A DNA stretch of 64,000 bases from SAR202 cluster bacterium bin87 (GTDB lineage: Bacteria > Chloroflexota > Dehalococcoidia > Lucifugimonadales > UBA3495): NCBI GenBank assembly GCA_002238825.1, contig MPNC01000005.1:124001-188000 (forward strand), read 5' to 3'. Made by a program: the position numbers and the translations under genes. The notes under the pieces were generated by a model, which saw only the letters and a program-made list of their open reading frames with translations, did no database searches and was not told the origin of the DNA. Shown here piece after piece: positions 7,874-17,000 of this stretch. How positions within the stretch are numbered: position 1 is the first letter of the stretch; each line of letters starts with the position of its first letter.

Positions 7874-8671
7874 TCAAACCGATCCCAGGCCGGTTGGCAG
7901 CGCGTTGTCCAATTTACGATGCAAAAACGATATCAACGCGAGGCAATCTGCCGCGTCCACTTCGTCATCCCATAGTATTTTGGGCTCATGCGCTAAAGGG
8001 TTACGTATTGCCACAAAGCAGCCTTGAATTAGCATCGACAAGCCTCTTTGTTCATCCTTTTCGGTTTGGGTGCGCAGCGGGTTGAACGCTAGTTTCGGAG
8101 ATGAACCCAAAAAAGCGCGTTGAACCAGTTTTTCTCCTCCCAGTTCAACGCCTGAAAGATCCTGTATGCGTCGCGCCAGCCCTTTAGTGGCTTCAAACAC
8201 GGCATGAAAGTAGTTATCGGTCATGAGTTCGGCGTCGCAATACTTCAAAACTTCGGGGTGAATGCGGCTGTCCCCAAGCTTCGCCCTGATGGTCTCGGCC
8301 CTCGTTTGAGCCTCGGTAATGGTCCGTGCGATGGGGCGAGTGTACGTCTTGCCGTCCGCCCGGAATTCGAGACCCGCAAAGGCCAATATGGTGTTGAGCG
8401 CTTCTCTATTACCTTGAAATACCTCATCGCGACCGGCAAACCTTGCCGGATCCAGAAACACTTCCATGAACTTGAGCACTTCGTTGATGCTGCGATCGCG
8501 TTGCTGGCTTTGAGTAAACGCCCAACGCAACCTACGCCACTTCGTGCTTTCTCCGGACAAGTCTCGGATGCCTAGGTAAGAGAAGGCATCACTTATTTCA
8601 CTGCCAGTGCCGCAATCTCCAAGCACCCGTGCTAACTGCTCAATCTGGCCGGGAGAGAATTCAATGGGCAT
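7874..8671 (-). CDS. TIGR02391 (Ymh) family protein, Abi-like
   Basis: About 265 residues. The C-terminal half carries the TIGR02391/PF09509 pattern: an IHPEV block, YFHAVFEATKGLARRI, GEKLVQRAFLG, and RGLSMLIQGCFVAIRNPLAHE near the end. The RNPxAHE ending is shared with HEPN-like and abortive-infection proteins, so an RNA-cleaving or defence role is possible but not shown. The N-terminal half is helical and unrecognised. The DNA is visibly more AT-rich than glyS and birA on either side, suggesting recent acquisition. ATG at 8671; a GTG three codons upstream is the alternative. Confidence 0.65.
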   Translation of the reverse strand: MPIEFSPGQIEQLARVLGDCGTGSEISDAFSYLGIRDLSGESTKWRRLRWAFTQSQQRDRSINEVLKFMEVFLDPARFAGRDEVFQGNREALNTILAFAGLEFRADGKTYTRPIARTITEAQTRAETIRAKLGDSRIHPEVLKYCDAELMTDNYFHAVFEATKGLARRIQDLSGVELGGEKLVQRAFLGSSPKLAFNPLRTQTEKDEQRGLSMLIQGCFVAIRNPLAHEPKILWDDEVDAADCLALISFLHRKLDNALPTGLGSV

Positions 8672-8683
8672 TTTCGACACAAT

Positions 8684-10003
8684 TCACCAGCCGTGGTCGT
8701 AGCGGTCCTGGATGACGTCGAGGAGGCGGGCGACGGGGATGCGCTGTTGGGTCATGGTGTCGCGGTCGCGGATGGTGACGGCGTGGTCGTCCAGGGTGTC
8801 GAAGTCGACGGTGACGCAGTAGGGGGTGCCGATCTCGTCCTGGCGACGGTAGCGACGGCCGATGCTCTGGGCGTCGTCGAACTGGCAGCGGAAGCGGCGG
8901 CGGACCAGGTCGTAGACGCTGCGGGCGGTGGGCGCCAGGCGAGCGTTGCGGCTCAGCGGGAGCACCGCGACGGTGACCGGGGCCAGTGCCTGGTGGAAGT
9001 GGAGCACGGTGCGGGTGTCGTTGCCGTCGGGTTCCTCGTCGTAGCTGTCCAACCAGAACGCCAACGTCGCGCGGTCGACGCCGCCGGAGGGCTCGATGAC
9101 GTAGGGCAAGTAGCGCTCGTGGATCGCGTCGTCGAAGTAGGTGAGGTCCTCGCCGCTGAATTCCTTGTGGCGGCCCAGGTCGAAGTCGGCGCGGTTGGCG
9201 ATGCCTTCCAGCTCGCCCCAGCCCCACGGGAAGCGGTACTCGATGTCGTAGGTGGCCTTGGCGTAGTGGGCCAGTTCGTCGCCGGCGTGCTCCCGGAGGC
9301 GCAGGTTGCCCGGGCGGATGCCGTAGTTGACGTACCAGTCGAAACGCGACCGCACCCATTGCTGCAGCCATTCGTCGTCGGTGCCGGGCTTGACGAAGAA
9401 CTCGATCTCCATCTGCTCGAACTCGCGGGTGCGGAAGGTGAAGTTGCCGGGGGTGATCTCGTTGCGGAAGGCCTTGCCAATCTGGGCGATGCCAAAGGGC
9501 AGCTTCTTGCGGGTGGCCGTCTGGACGTTCTGGAAGTTGACGAAGATGCCCTGGGCGGTCTCGGGCCGCAGGAACACCTCGTTGCTGGAATCCTCAACGG
9601 GGCCCATGAAGGTGCGGAACATCAGATTGAAACGGCGGGGCTCAGTGAAGACGCCGCCGCACTCGGGGCACACGTCGGATTCGAGCTGGTCTTGGCGGAA
9701 GCGGCGGTGGCACTGGCGACACTCCACCAGTGGGTCGCTGAAATTTTCCACGTGACCGCTGGCTTCCCAAACGCGCGGGTGCATCAGGATGGCGGCGTCC
9801 AGGCCGACCACGTCGTCGCGTTCGGAGACGACGGAACGCCACCAGGCCTCCTTGACGTTGCGCTTCAGCTCGACGCCCAACGGGCCATAGTCCCAAGTGG
9901 ATCCGAGCCCACCGTACACCTCGCTGGACTGGAACACGAAACCCCGTCTCTTGGAGAGGGACAGGACTTTATCCATATCGGCGTAGGGCAGGGTGCGCGG
10001 CAT
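8684..10003 (-). CDS. glyS: Glycyl-tRNA synthetase (dimeric, archaeal/eukaryotic-like type)
   Basis: 439 residues that charge tRNA-Gly. It starts with DKVLSLSKRRGFVFQSSEVYGG, has WDYGPLGVELK near residue 37, a zinc-binding pair C95-x2-C98 and C112-x2-C115, the class II motif 2 block FGIAQIGKAFRNEITP, and a C-terminal anticodon-binding domain ending VARLLDVIQDRY. It is the single-chain alpha2 enzyme, not the bacterial GlyQ/GlyS pair. It follows chlID by 167 bases that hold a hairpin, so it may be transcribed separately. Confidence 0.95.
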   Translation of the reverse strand: MPRTLPYADMDKVLSLSKRRGFVFQSSEVYGGLGSTWDYGPLGVELKRNVKEAWWRSVVSERDDVVGLDAAILMHPRVWEASGHVENFSDPLVECRQCHRRFRQDQLESDVCPECGGVFTEPRRFNLMFRTFMGPVEDSSNEVFLRPETAQGIFVNFQNVQTATRKKLPFGIAQIGKAFRNEITPGNFTFRTREFEQMEIEFFVKPGTDDEWLQQWVRSRFDWYVNYGIRPGNLRLREHAGDELAHYAKATYDIEYRFPWGWGELEGIANRADFDLGRHKEFSGEDLTYFDDAIHERYLPYVIEPSGGVDRATLAFWLDSYDEEPDGNDTRTVLHFHQALAPVTVAVLPLSRNARLAPTARSVYDLVRRRFRCQFDDAQSIGRRYRRQDEIGTPYCVTVDFDTLDDHAVTIRDRDTMTQQRIPVARLLDVIQDRYDHGW

Positions 10004-10092
10004 ACTGGGACCTCGTTGTCAGGATCAGGGTGGAATTATGTTATCACTGACCGGCCGGATACTGCGGAGGCCAACGATCTCCGAAGCGCTGG

Positions 10093-10112
10093 ATTCCTGC
10101 TTCCGCAGGAAT
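10093..10112. repeat. Short palindrome in the chlID-glyS gap
   Basis: Two 8-base arms (ATTCCTGC and GCAGGAAT) with a 4-base loop. It resembles short palindromic repeats found in many intergenic regions. It has no U-tract on either strand, so it is a weak terminator at best. Confidence 0.45.
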
Positions 10113-10170
10113 GGCGGTTCCTGGTCCCGTCGGGCATCTTCTTCCGCGCGGGGGCGAAAGTGCGAGGGAA

Positions 10171-12243
10171 TCAGGCTGGGGCGAGATCTTCCACGGGCCG
10201 CTCGCCGGGCAGTTCGCGGCGGACCGCGTCGGCGAGGCTCTGGGCAGCCAGGTCGTCCAGCTTGATGTAGCGGGCCGACATGGCGTCGGCGATGTTTTTC
10301 GCCAGCTCCAGCTTGATGAAGTCCTGCTCGGTGTCCACGACTACGGCGGGGATTTTGGCGGCGGCGACCGTCTCGCCGAGTTGGCGCACCTCGTCGGGCA
10401 GTGTCAGGACGTTGGATGACTGGTCGCCGGCGAGGGTGATGTTGGCGCGGCCGTCAGACAGCAGCACCAGCAGGGGCAGGACATCCCGATCCTTCATGCG
10501 CTCAGTTTCGAGGGTCTCCATGGCGAGATAGATGGCACGGGCCAGCGGAGTGCGGCCGCCAGTGGGCATCTCCTGGAGGCGCCACTGGGCCATTTCGACG
10601 CTGCCCGTGGGCGGGAGCAAGACCTCCGCTCCGGTTCCCCGGAAGGCGATCAGGCCGACCCGGTCGCGACGCTGGTAGGCATCGAGCAACAGCGACATGA
10701 CCGCGCCTTTGACGGCTACCATGCGACGCTGGGCACCCATGGAGCCGCTGGCGTCGACGACGAAAAGGATCAGGGAACCGGTGTGGGTCTCGCGGACCTT
10801 CTCGCGGACGTCCCACGGTTCGATGAGCAGGGCGGACGCATCGTCCTCGGACACCTGACGGCGGGTTTGTTGGTGGGGCGCGGCGGCGCGAAGGGTGGCG
10901 TCCAGCGCGAGATCGGATGCGGGGCCCTCCGGAACGCGGGCACCGACGTAGCGGCCCGCTGAGGTGCCGCTTATGGTGGTGGCACGGCGTCCGGAGGAGC
11001 GACGGGCCCGGCGGTCTGGGGGCTGGACCTGGAGGTTCTGAACGGCGTAGGGGTCGCCGATCTCAAACCATTCTTCGCCCAGGGCGGCGTCGGCAGGATC
11101 CTCGGGCCGGTCGTCAGGAGGGTCGGGTTCTCTATCGCTATCGGAGTCGCCGGGGTCATCGTTGCCGGGGTCGTTGTCGGCGGACGGCTCCCGGTCGCGC
11201 TGCTGGTTCTGGAAGTCCTCCAGCATGTTGTCCAGCTGCTCGGTGACCAGGTGCGGCTGCTGGAAGGGCTGGCGACGCTGGCGATGGAGCAGCGCCATGA
11301 GGGCCGCTTCGCGGACGTCTTCCACATCAACGACGGTGCGCCCCTCGTAGGCAGCGATGGTGCTGGCGGTCTTGTACATCACGATGTCGCCGCGTAGCCC
11401 ATCCACCTCGTACTCGGCGCAAATGTCGGTGATGAGCTCGAGGATCTCGTCGGGGACAACTACGTCGGCAAGGAGCCGCTGGCTGCTCAACAAGCGCTGT
11501 CGTTCCGCCTGCTCGGCGTCGGCCCAGTTGTCCATGAACTCGAAGGGGTTGGACTCGAAGGCCATGCGGCGGCGAACCACTTCGCGGCGTGCGGCGGGCT
11601 CGAACACGCCGTCGACCTCCACGGCCAGACCGAAGCGGTCGAGAAGCTGGGGCCGGAGGTCGCCTTCCTCGGGGTTCATGGTGCCGACCAGCATGAACTC
11701 GGCTTCGTGGCTGACGGAAATACCCTCGCGTTCCACGTAGTTGCGCCCCATGGCCGCGGCGTCCAGCAGCACGTCCACCAAGTGGTCGTTCAGGAGATTA
11801 ACCTCGTCAATGTAGAGGATGCCGCGGTGTGCGGCGGCGATCAGTCCCGGCTCGAAGTTCTTCTCGCCGGACTTGATGGCCTGTTCGATGTCAAGGGAAC
11901 CCACGAGACGGTCTTCCGTTGCCCCGACCGGCAGGTCAACGATGCGGACCTGGCGGGCGGAGGGGCTGCTGGACCGTCCGACCTTCTGGCACGGCTGACA
12001 CACTTCCTGCGGATCGCCCGGCTGGCAGCTGTAGGGACAGCCGGGAACCACCGGAACCTGGGGCAGCAGCGCAGCCAGGGAGCGCACGGCGGTGCTCTTG
12101 GCGGTTCCCTTCTTGCCCCGGACCAACACGCCGCCGATGCGCGGGTTGATGGCATTCAGCAGTAGCGCCCGCTTCATCGGCGTCTGGCCGACGATGGCGG
12201 TGAAGGGGAACCGGGGCTCGCGGCCGGCGGCGGGTTGTGTCAC
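10171..12243 (-). CDS. Magnesium/cobalt chelatase ATPase, fused I and D subunits
   Basis: 690 residues that combine an AAA+ ChlI-like ATPase with a ChlD-like von Willebrand A domain. Walker A is GKKGTAKST (about 43-51) and Walker B is GILYIDEVNLL (about 141-151), with a Cys-rich insert CPYSC...CQPC near 69-85. An acidic, Pro-rich linker (about 355-395) leads to the vWA domain, whose MIDAS reads DASGSMG. Beside cobN, this fused protein most likely powers ATP-driven cobalt insertion into the corrin ring, as the CobS/CobT equivalent. There is no bacteriochlorophyll context. It follows cbtA by 27 bases. Confidence 0.88.
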   Translation of the reverse strand: MTQPAAGREPRFPFTAIVGQTPMKRALLLNAINPRIGGVLVRGKKGTAKSTAVRSLAALLPQVPVVPGCPYSCQPGDPQEVCQPCQKVGRSSSPSARQVRIVDLPVGATEDRLVGSLDIEQAIKSGEKNFEPGLIAAAHRGILYIDEVNLLNDHLVDVLLDAAAMGRNYVEREGISVSHEAEFMLVGTMNPEEGDLRPQLLDRFGLAVEVDGVFEPAARREVVRRRMAFESNPFEFMDNWADAEQAERQRLLSSQRLLADVVVPDEILELITDICAEYEVDGLRGDIVMYKTASTIAAYEGRTVVDVEDVREAALMALLHRQRRQPFQQPHLVTEQLDNMLEDFQNQQRDREPSADNDPGNDDPGDSDSDREPDPPDDRPEDPADAALGEEWFEIGDPYAVQNLQVQPPDRRARRSSGRRATTISGTSAGRYVGARVPEGPASDLALDATLRAAAPHQQTRRQVSEDDASALLIEPWDVREKVRETHTGSLILFVVDASGSMGAQRRMVAVKGAVMSLLLDAYQRRDRVGLIAFRGTGAEVLLPPTGSVEMAQWRLQEMPTGGRTPLARAIYLAMETLETERMKDRDVLPLLVLLSDGRANITLAGDQSSNVLTLPDEVRQLGETVAAAKIPAVVVDTEQDFIKLELAKNIADAMSARYIKLDDLAAQSLADAVRRELPGERPVEDLAPA

Positions 12244-12270
12244 GGGATCACCAAAGAGTGGCCGAAATGA

Positions 12271-13068
12271 TCAGCCAGCGGTCGCTCGAGCGGCGCCGCC
12301 CGCCTGGGGATAGGCGTGGACGTTCCGCTCGCGGTAGTAGCGGTAGCCGATGGTAGCGAAGGCAATACCCATCCAGAGAAGCAGGTGTCCGGCGGCGGTG
12401 AAGGTGCGGAACATGATGGTCAGTTCCGGCGGGAGCCAGGCCGGCGCGGCGTCGCGCACGCCGGGCACTGCGAAGGCGAGGATCAGCGCCACCACCGCGT
12501 AGGCGATGCCGATCCCAGCGTATCTGAGCCAGCGTCCAGACCCGGCCGAACTGCGGTTGATCAGTCCAATGCCGTACACGACCAGGCACACGGAAATGGT
12601 CGACACGGCGATGAAGAGGAACTGGAAGCCCTGGCGGGCCAGCAGCGTACCCTCGTCACCGATGCCGGGCGGATTGAGGGGGAATTTGATCTGGGTGTAC
12701 ATGGACACGCCCCAGAACCCCAACAGACCGGCCACGGCGGCCCAGGCCCACGGGTTCCAGCCCGGCGTGGCATTCCGCATCAGGTGGTACAGGGCAGTGA
12801 AGACGGCGGCGTAAAGGATACCGACAACGGCCAAGCCGACCGTCATGCCGATGCGCTGTCCGCCGAGGGAAGTCAAAAAGGACAGGGGTAGCGGCGCTTC
12901 GTCTTCGGCGGCGGCCATCTGTTCAGCGCAGCCGGCACGATCAATGTCGCAACCCTCGAGGGCAATGGCCCATTCCATCACGGGCACGTTGAGGATGTTC
13001 ATGTAGGCTGCAACGAGCAGACCTGCAATTACGCCCATTACCAGGGCGGTGGGGAGAATGCGCGTCAT
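12271..13068 (-). CDS. cbtA: CbtA family cobalt transporter subunit
   Basis: About 265 residues with at least six hydrophobic segments, starting with an N-terminal membrane helix (TALVMGVIAGLLVAAYM). The layout fits CbtA (PF09490), the proposed membrane subunit for cobalt uptake. Its cluster mates CbtB, CobN and the chelatase ATPase support this. Two ATGs lie side by side at 13071 and 13068; a GGAGG sits 3 and 6 bases before them, which favours 13068. It is likely co-transcribed with chlID downstream. Confidence 0.85.
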   Translation of the reverse strand: MTRILPTALVMGVIAGLLVAAYMNILNVPVMEWAIALEGCDIDRAGCAEQMAAAEDEAPLPLSFLTSLGGQRIGMTVGLAVVGILYAAVFTALYHLMRNATPGWNPWAWAAVAGLLGFWGVSMYTQIKFPLNPPGIGDEGTLLARQGFQFLFIAVSTISVCLVVYGIGLINRSSAGSGRWLRYAGIGIAYAVVALILAFAVPGVRDAAPAWLPPELTIMFRTFTAAGHLLLWMGIAFATIGYRYYRERNVHAYPQAGGAARATAG

Positions 13069-13216
13069 CATGATCCTCCGATGACTATCTGACTGAACGG
13101 GCCTTGCGGCCGTGACGGCCAACCGCGATAGAAACGGACAAACCGGTCAGGCAGATTCACGGCGCACTCCTCCAGACGCTCCGCGGAGCGTTCGCGCGGC
13201 GAAACTTGCCGATCCG

Positions 13217-13268
13217 TTCCGGCTTCAGCCGGAAGAAAGAGGCGACCCGGCGTCAGGTCAACGCCGGG
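13217..13268 (-). terminator. Two tandem hairpins between cbtB and cbtA
   Basis: One hairpin pairs TTCCGGCT (13217-13224) with AGCCGGAA (13227-13234). The other pairs CCCGGCGT (13246-13253) with ACGCCGGG (13261-13268). Both lie just after cbtB. No U-tract follows, so they may stabilise or process the message rather than end it. Confidence 0.4.
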
Positions 13269-13280
13269 CCGGGGTAGAGC

Positions 13281-13481
13281 CTAGTGGCACATGAAGGCGA
13301 CGTGGCGGGCGTGGTGGAAGAACTCGTGAACGGTGTTCAGGATGCCAGGGGCGCCCACGGAAGCGGCGTGCACTCCACCATCAACGTAACCGACGACATA
13401 GAGGGCCATCGCGCCGAGGACGAGCCACGGGGCCCATGCAGCGGTATCGGTGGCGGACAGGAACCGGTTGATCATACCCAT
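13281..13481 (-). CDS. cbtB: CbtB family cobalt transporter small subunit
   Basis: A 66-residue protein with one transmembrane helix (about 18-36, APWLVLGAMALYVVGYVDG) and a His-rich C-terminus reading HEFFHHARHVAFMCH. This matches CbtB (PF09489), in which the terminal histidines are thought to bind cobalt. It lies directly before cbtA. The ATG at 13481 is preceded by GAGGAG. Confidence 0.88.
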   Translation of the reverse strand: MGMINRFLSATDTAAWAPWLVLGAMALYVVGYVDGGVHAASVGAPGILNTVHEFFHHARHVAFMCH

Positions 13482-13596
13482 GTTTTCACTCCTCTTGCTG
13501 GGATGGACGTTTTGAGTCTCATCACGGGTGGCATTTTAGTACCTTGCTGCTGGCAACACAATACCGGCAGTCGCATAATATTGGCGAATGCGCTGA

Positions 13597-14007
13597 TTAG
13601 CGCTCCACGAAAATGAGGTCGTCCTCCTTTCCGACCCAACGATCGCGGGATTCCTCAAAAGCCCGGAGTTTGTCGGGCTGTAGCTCGGTGCGTTTTTCGT
13701 CGTCGTCCAGATACGGGTTGGGGAAATAGCAGCGCACCAGGGTTTCGTCCCATTCGTGAGAGAACCGGACGTAGTAGGACTTGAGGTCGCCGTGGCTGGT
13801 CGCCTCCACGAACTGGATGCCGTCGATCTTTTCCAGTTGAAGGTGGAAATGCCAGTTTTCAGCCTCGATGGTGGCCCAGCCGTTGTGCACCTCCGGTTGC
13901 TGGATGCCGTGGGCATGGTTCTCGCTGACTACGGAGCCACCGCCCACAACCCACATCATTTTGGGGTCGCTGGTGAGTTCGTTGAGCAATTCGAGCGTAT
14001 TTTTCAT
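13597..14007 (-). CDS. Conserved-looking small protein of the cobalt cluster, function unknown
   Basis: About 136 residues, soluble, with no signal peptide. It is rich in His, Trp and acidic residues: SENHAHGIQQPEVHNGWATI, then ENWHFHLQLEKIDGIQFVE, SYYVRF, and TLVRCYFPNPYLDDDEKR. The pattern recalls the HutX/ChuX/HemS heme-handling fold, but this is only an impression. It starts 17 bases after the cobN stop; an ATG overlapping the cobN stop is possible, but the GGAGG at 9 bases favours 14007. Being between cobN and cbtB, it may bind or deliver cobalt or a tetrapyrrole. Confidence 0.6.
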   Translation of the reverse strand: MKNTLELLNELTSDPKMMWVVGGGSVVSENHAHGIQQPEVHNGWATIEAENWHFHLQLEKIDGIQFVEATSHGDLKSYYVRFSHEWDETLVRCYFPNPYLDDDEKRTELQPDKLRAFEESRDRWVGKEDDLIFVER

Positions 14008-14024
14008 CGGCCGCGTCCTCCTGC

Positions 14025-17000
14025 TCATGAAGTGGTTGCGGGATTGGTACGGGCGCCAGCTTCCTGCCGGGCCTCAATGTCGGTCTCAAGTTCGAGGTAC
14101 ATGCGTCGAAGCTCGTCCAGCATTTCCGGCGGTGGGTTTTCCCACATGCCGCGCTGGACCGCCTCCAGCAACCGTTCGACGATACCCCGGAGGGCCCAGG
14201 GGTTGCTCTGCCGGAAGAACTCCTGCATGTCAGGATTGAGAACGTACTCCTCGGTGACGTCCTCGTACATCCAGTCCTCGATCACCTGGGCGGTGGCGTC
14301 ATAGCCGAACATGTAGTCCACGGTGGCGGCCAATTCAAAGGCGCCCTTGTACCCGTGGCGCTGCATGGACTGCATCCACTTGGGGTTGACGACGCGGCTG
14401 CGGAAGACGCGGCGGGCCTCGTCCTGCAGGTCCCGGACCCGGGCGCGCGACGGATCGCTGCTGTCCCCGAAGAACTGCCGGGGGTTGCGGCCGGTCAGCG
14501 AACGGACGGTGGCGATCATCCCGCCGTGGTACTGCATGTAGTCGTCGCTGTCGAACACGTCGTGCTCGCGGTTATCCTGGTTCTTGGCGGCGATGACGAT
14601 CTGACCGAATCGGGTGCGGAACTCGTTGCGGGCGGTGACACCGAAGTCCTGCCGTGAGTACGCGTAGCCGCCCCAGGAGGTGTATACCTCCGCAAGGTCG
14701 TGGACCGTTTCCCAGTTGCGCTCGTCCAGCACGCCGAGGATGCCAGCGCCGTAGGCGCCCGGCTTGCTGCCAAAGATGCGGAAGAGTGTCGGATCTCCGG
14801 CGCTGTCGGTAGATTCCTGTTCCGGAGCGGCGGCGCGGCGTTCCGCATCCTCGCGGACGTGCTTGACGACGTAGTTGTCCTCGGGGGATTCATCCTGGGC
14901 GGCGGCCAGGGCCACGGCCTGGTCGATCAGGTAGATGAGGTTGGGGAAGGCGTCGCGGAAGAAGCCGCTGATGCGAACCGTGACGTCGATGCGGGGACGG
15001 CCCAACTCGGAGATGGGGATCACTTCCAGGCTGCTGACCCTCCGGCTCTCGGCCTGCCAGACGGGTTTCACGCCAAGGAGGTACAGGATCTGCGCGATGT
15101 CATCGCCGTGGGTGCGCATGGCTGAGGTGCCCCAGACAACCACGCCCACCATTTCGGGGTAACCGCCTTCCTCGTCGAGGTACTTCTGCAACAGCGCGTC
15201 GCCCAGGGACTTGCCGACGTCCCACGCGGTGGGCGATGGCAGGGCGCGCGGGTCCACCGAGTAGAAGTTGCGGCCGGTGGGCAGGACGTTGACCATGCCC
15301 CGGGTAGGCGCTCCGGAAGGACCCGGCGGGACGAACCGGCCCTCGAGGCCGCGCAGCAGGTTGTCGATCTCGTCAGTGGTGCGCAGGAGGGACGGGTAGA
15401 TGTGCTGGCCCACGTAATCAAGCACGCCTTGAACTCGGGGGTCGTCCCGGCCCAACGCGTCCGCGACGACGCCTGGGATCAGATGGGCGGCGAAGCCATC
15501 GTCGCAGAGGCGTTGGTATGACTGCCGGCACAGGGATTCCAAGGCCTCGATGACATCACCGGCGTTGCGGATGGGCGAATCCTCGTCAACGCTCCGTAGA
15601 GCCGATGGCGTGCTGCCATTGACCGCCGCTGCCGGGTCCTCGAGCAGTGCGTAATATTCGTAGCCGAGGGCTTCGGCGAATGATCGGCGCAAACTGGGAA
15701 CGGCCCCGTTATCGAGACGGGTCAAGGCGCAGAGCAGGCCCACCATCTGCTCGTCGGTGGGCGGCTGACCGAGCGTGTGGAGTCCGTCCTTGATTTGAGC
15801 GTCCTTGATCTCGCACAGATACCCGTCGATTTCCAGCATGAATTCCGGGAAATCGTCGGGCTGTTCTTCCACGCCCAGGTCTCGGTGGAGCTCAGCCTGC
15901 TGCACCATCTCCCAGATCTGGGCCTCCAGCGTGGGAAGCTTGGCCGGGTCCAGGGTCTGGCACTGGTAATGCTCGTCCATGAGCTGCTCCAGTTTGGCGA
16001 TGTCGCCGTAGGAGTCAGCGGTGGTCATGGGCGGGATGAGGTGGTCGATGATGGTGGCGTGGGTACGGCGTTTGGCCTGGGTGCCCTCACCGGGGTTGTT
16101 GACGATGAACGGATAGAAGAGCGGTATGTCGTCCAGGGCCACCTCGGGATAGCAGGCCTGGGAGAGACCGACGCCCTTGCCCGGCAGCCATTCCAAGGTG
16201 CCGTGCTTGCCGATGTGTATCATGGCATCGGCCTTGAAGACGTCACGGATCCAGCGGTAGTAGGCGATGTAGTGGTGTGTCGGCGTGAGATCCGGGTTGT
16301 GATAGACCGAAATGGGGTTCTCGCCGAAACCGCGCGGGGGTTGCAGGCCCACGAAAACGTTGCCCATGGGCACGCCGGCGATGGCCAGGCGGTCGCCGGC
16401 GCGGTACACCTGGCCGGGCGGGTCGCCCCAGGCATCCAGCAATTCGGCGCGGACCGATTCGGGGAAACCCGCGTACCAACGAGCGTAGTCGCGGCGTTCG
16501 ACATGGCCGGCTGCGAGGCGAAGCTGCTGTTCGGTCAGGCTGTCGGTGTCGTTGCTGCAACGCTCGATGATGCGCTGGACCAGCTCATCGCCGTCGGCAG
16601 GGATGTCTTCGACCATGTACCCGGCGCGTTTCAGGGCCTGGAGCAGGTTGATAGCCGACGCCGGGGTGTCGAGTCCGACGGCGTTGCCGATGCGAGCGTC
16701 CTTGGTGGGATAGTTGCTGAGGATGATGGCGATGCGCTTGTCGGCGTTGGCCTTGCGGCGGAGAGCCGCGTGACGCGAGGCGAGTCGGGCCAGGTAGTCC
16801 ATGCGGTCCGGTTGGGCGACGTAGCGCTGCATGCGGCCGGCGGATAGAGTGTCGGGCGCGGCGGCGGTGTCCTCCTTGAACGACACCGGAACCGTGATGA
16901 TCCGGCCGTCGAACTCGGGGAAGGCGACGTTCATGGCGGTGTCGATGGGACCCAGCCCGAGCGAACTTTCCTCCCATTCCGTGCGGGTTCCGGTGCTGAC

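Noticed and set aside
8693-10270. A 525-residue frame antisense to glyS
   Set aside because: Typical high-GC antisense shadow; glyS is certain on the other strand.
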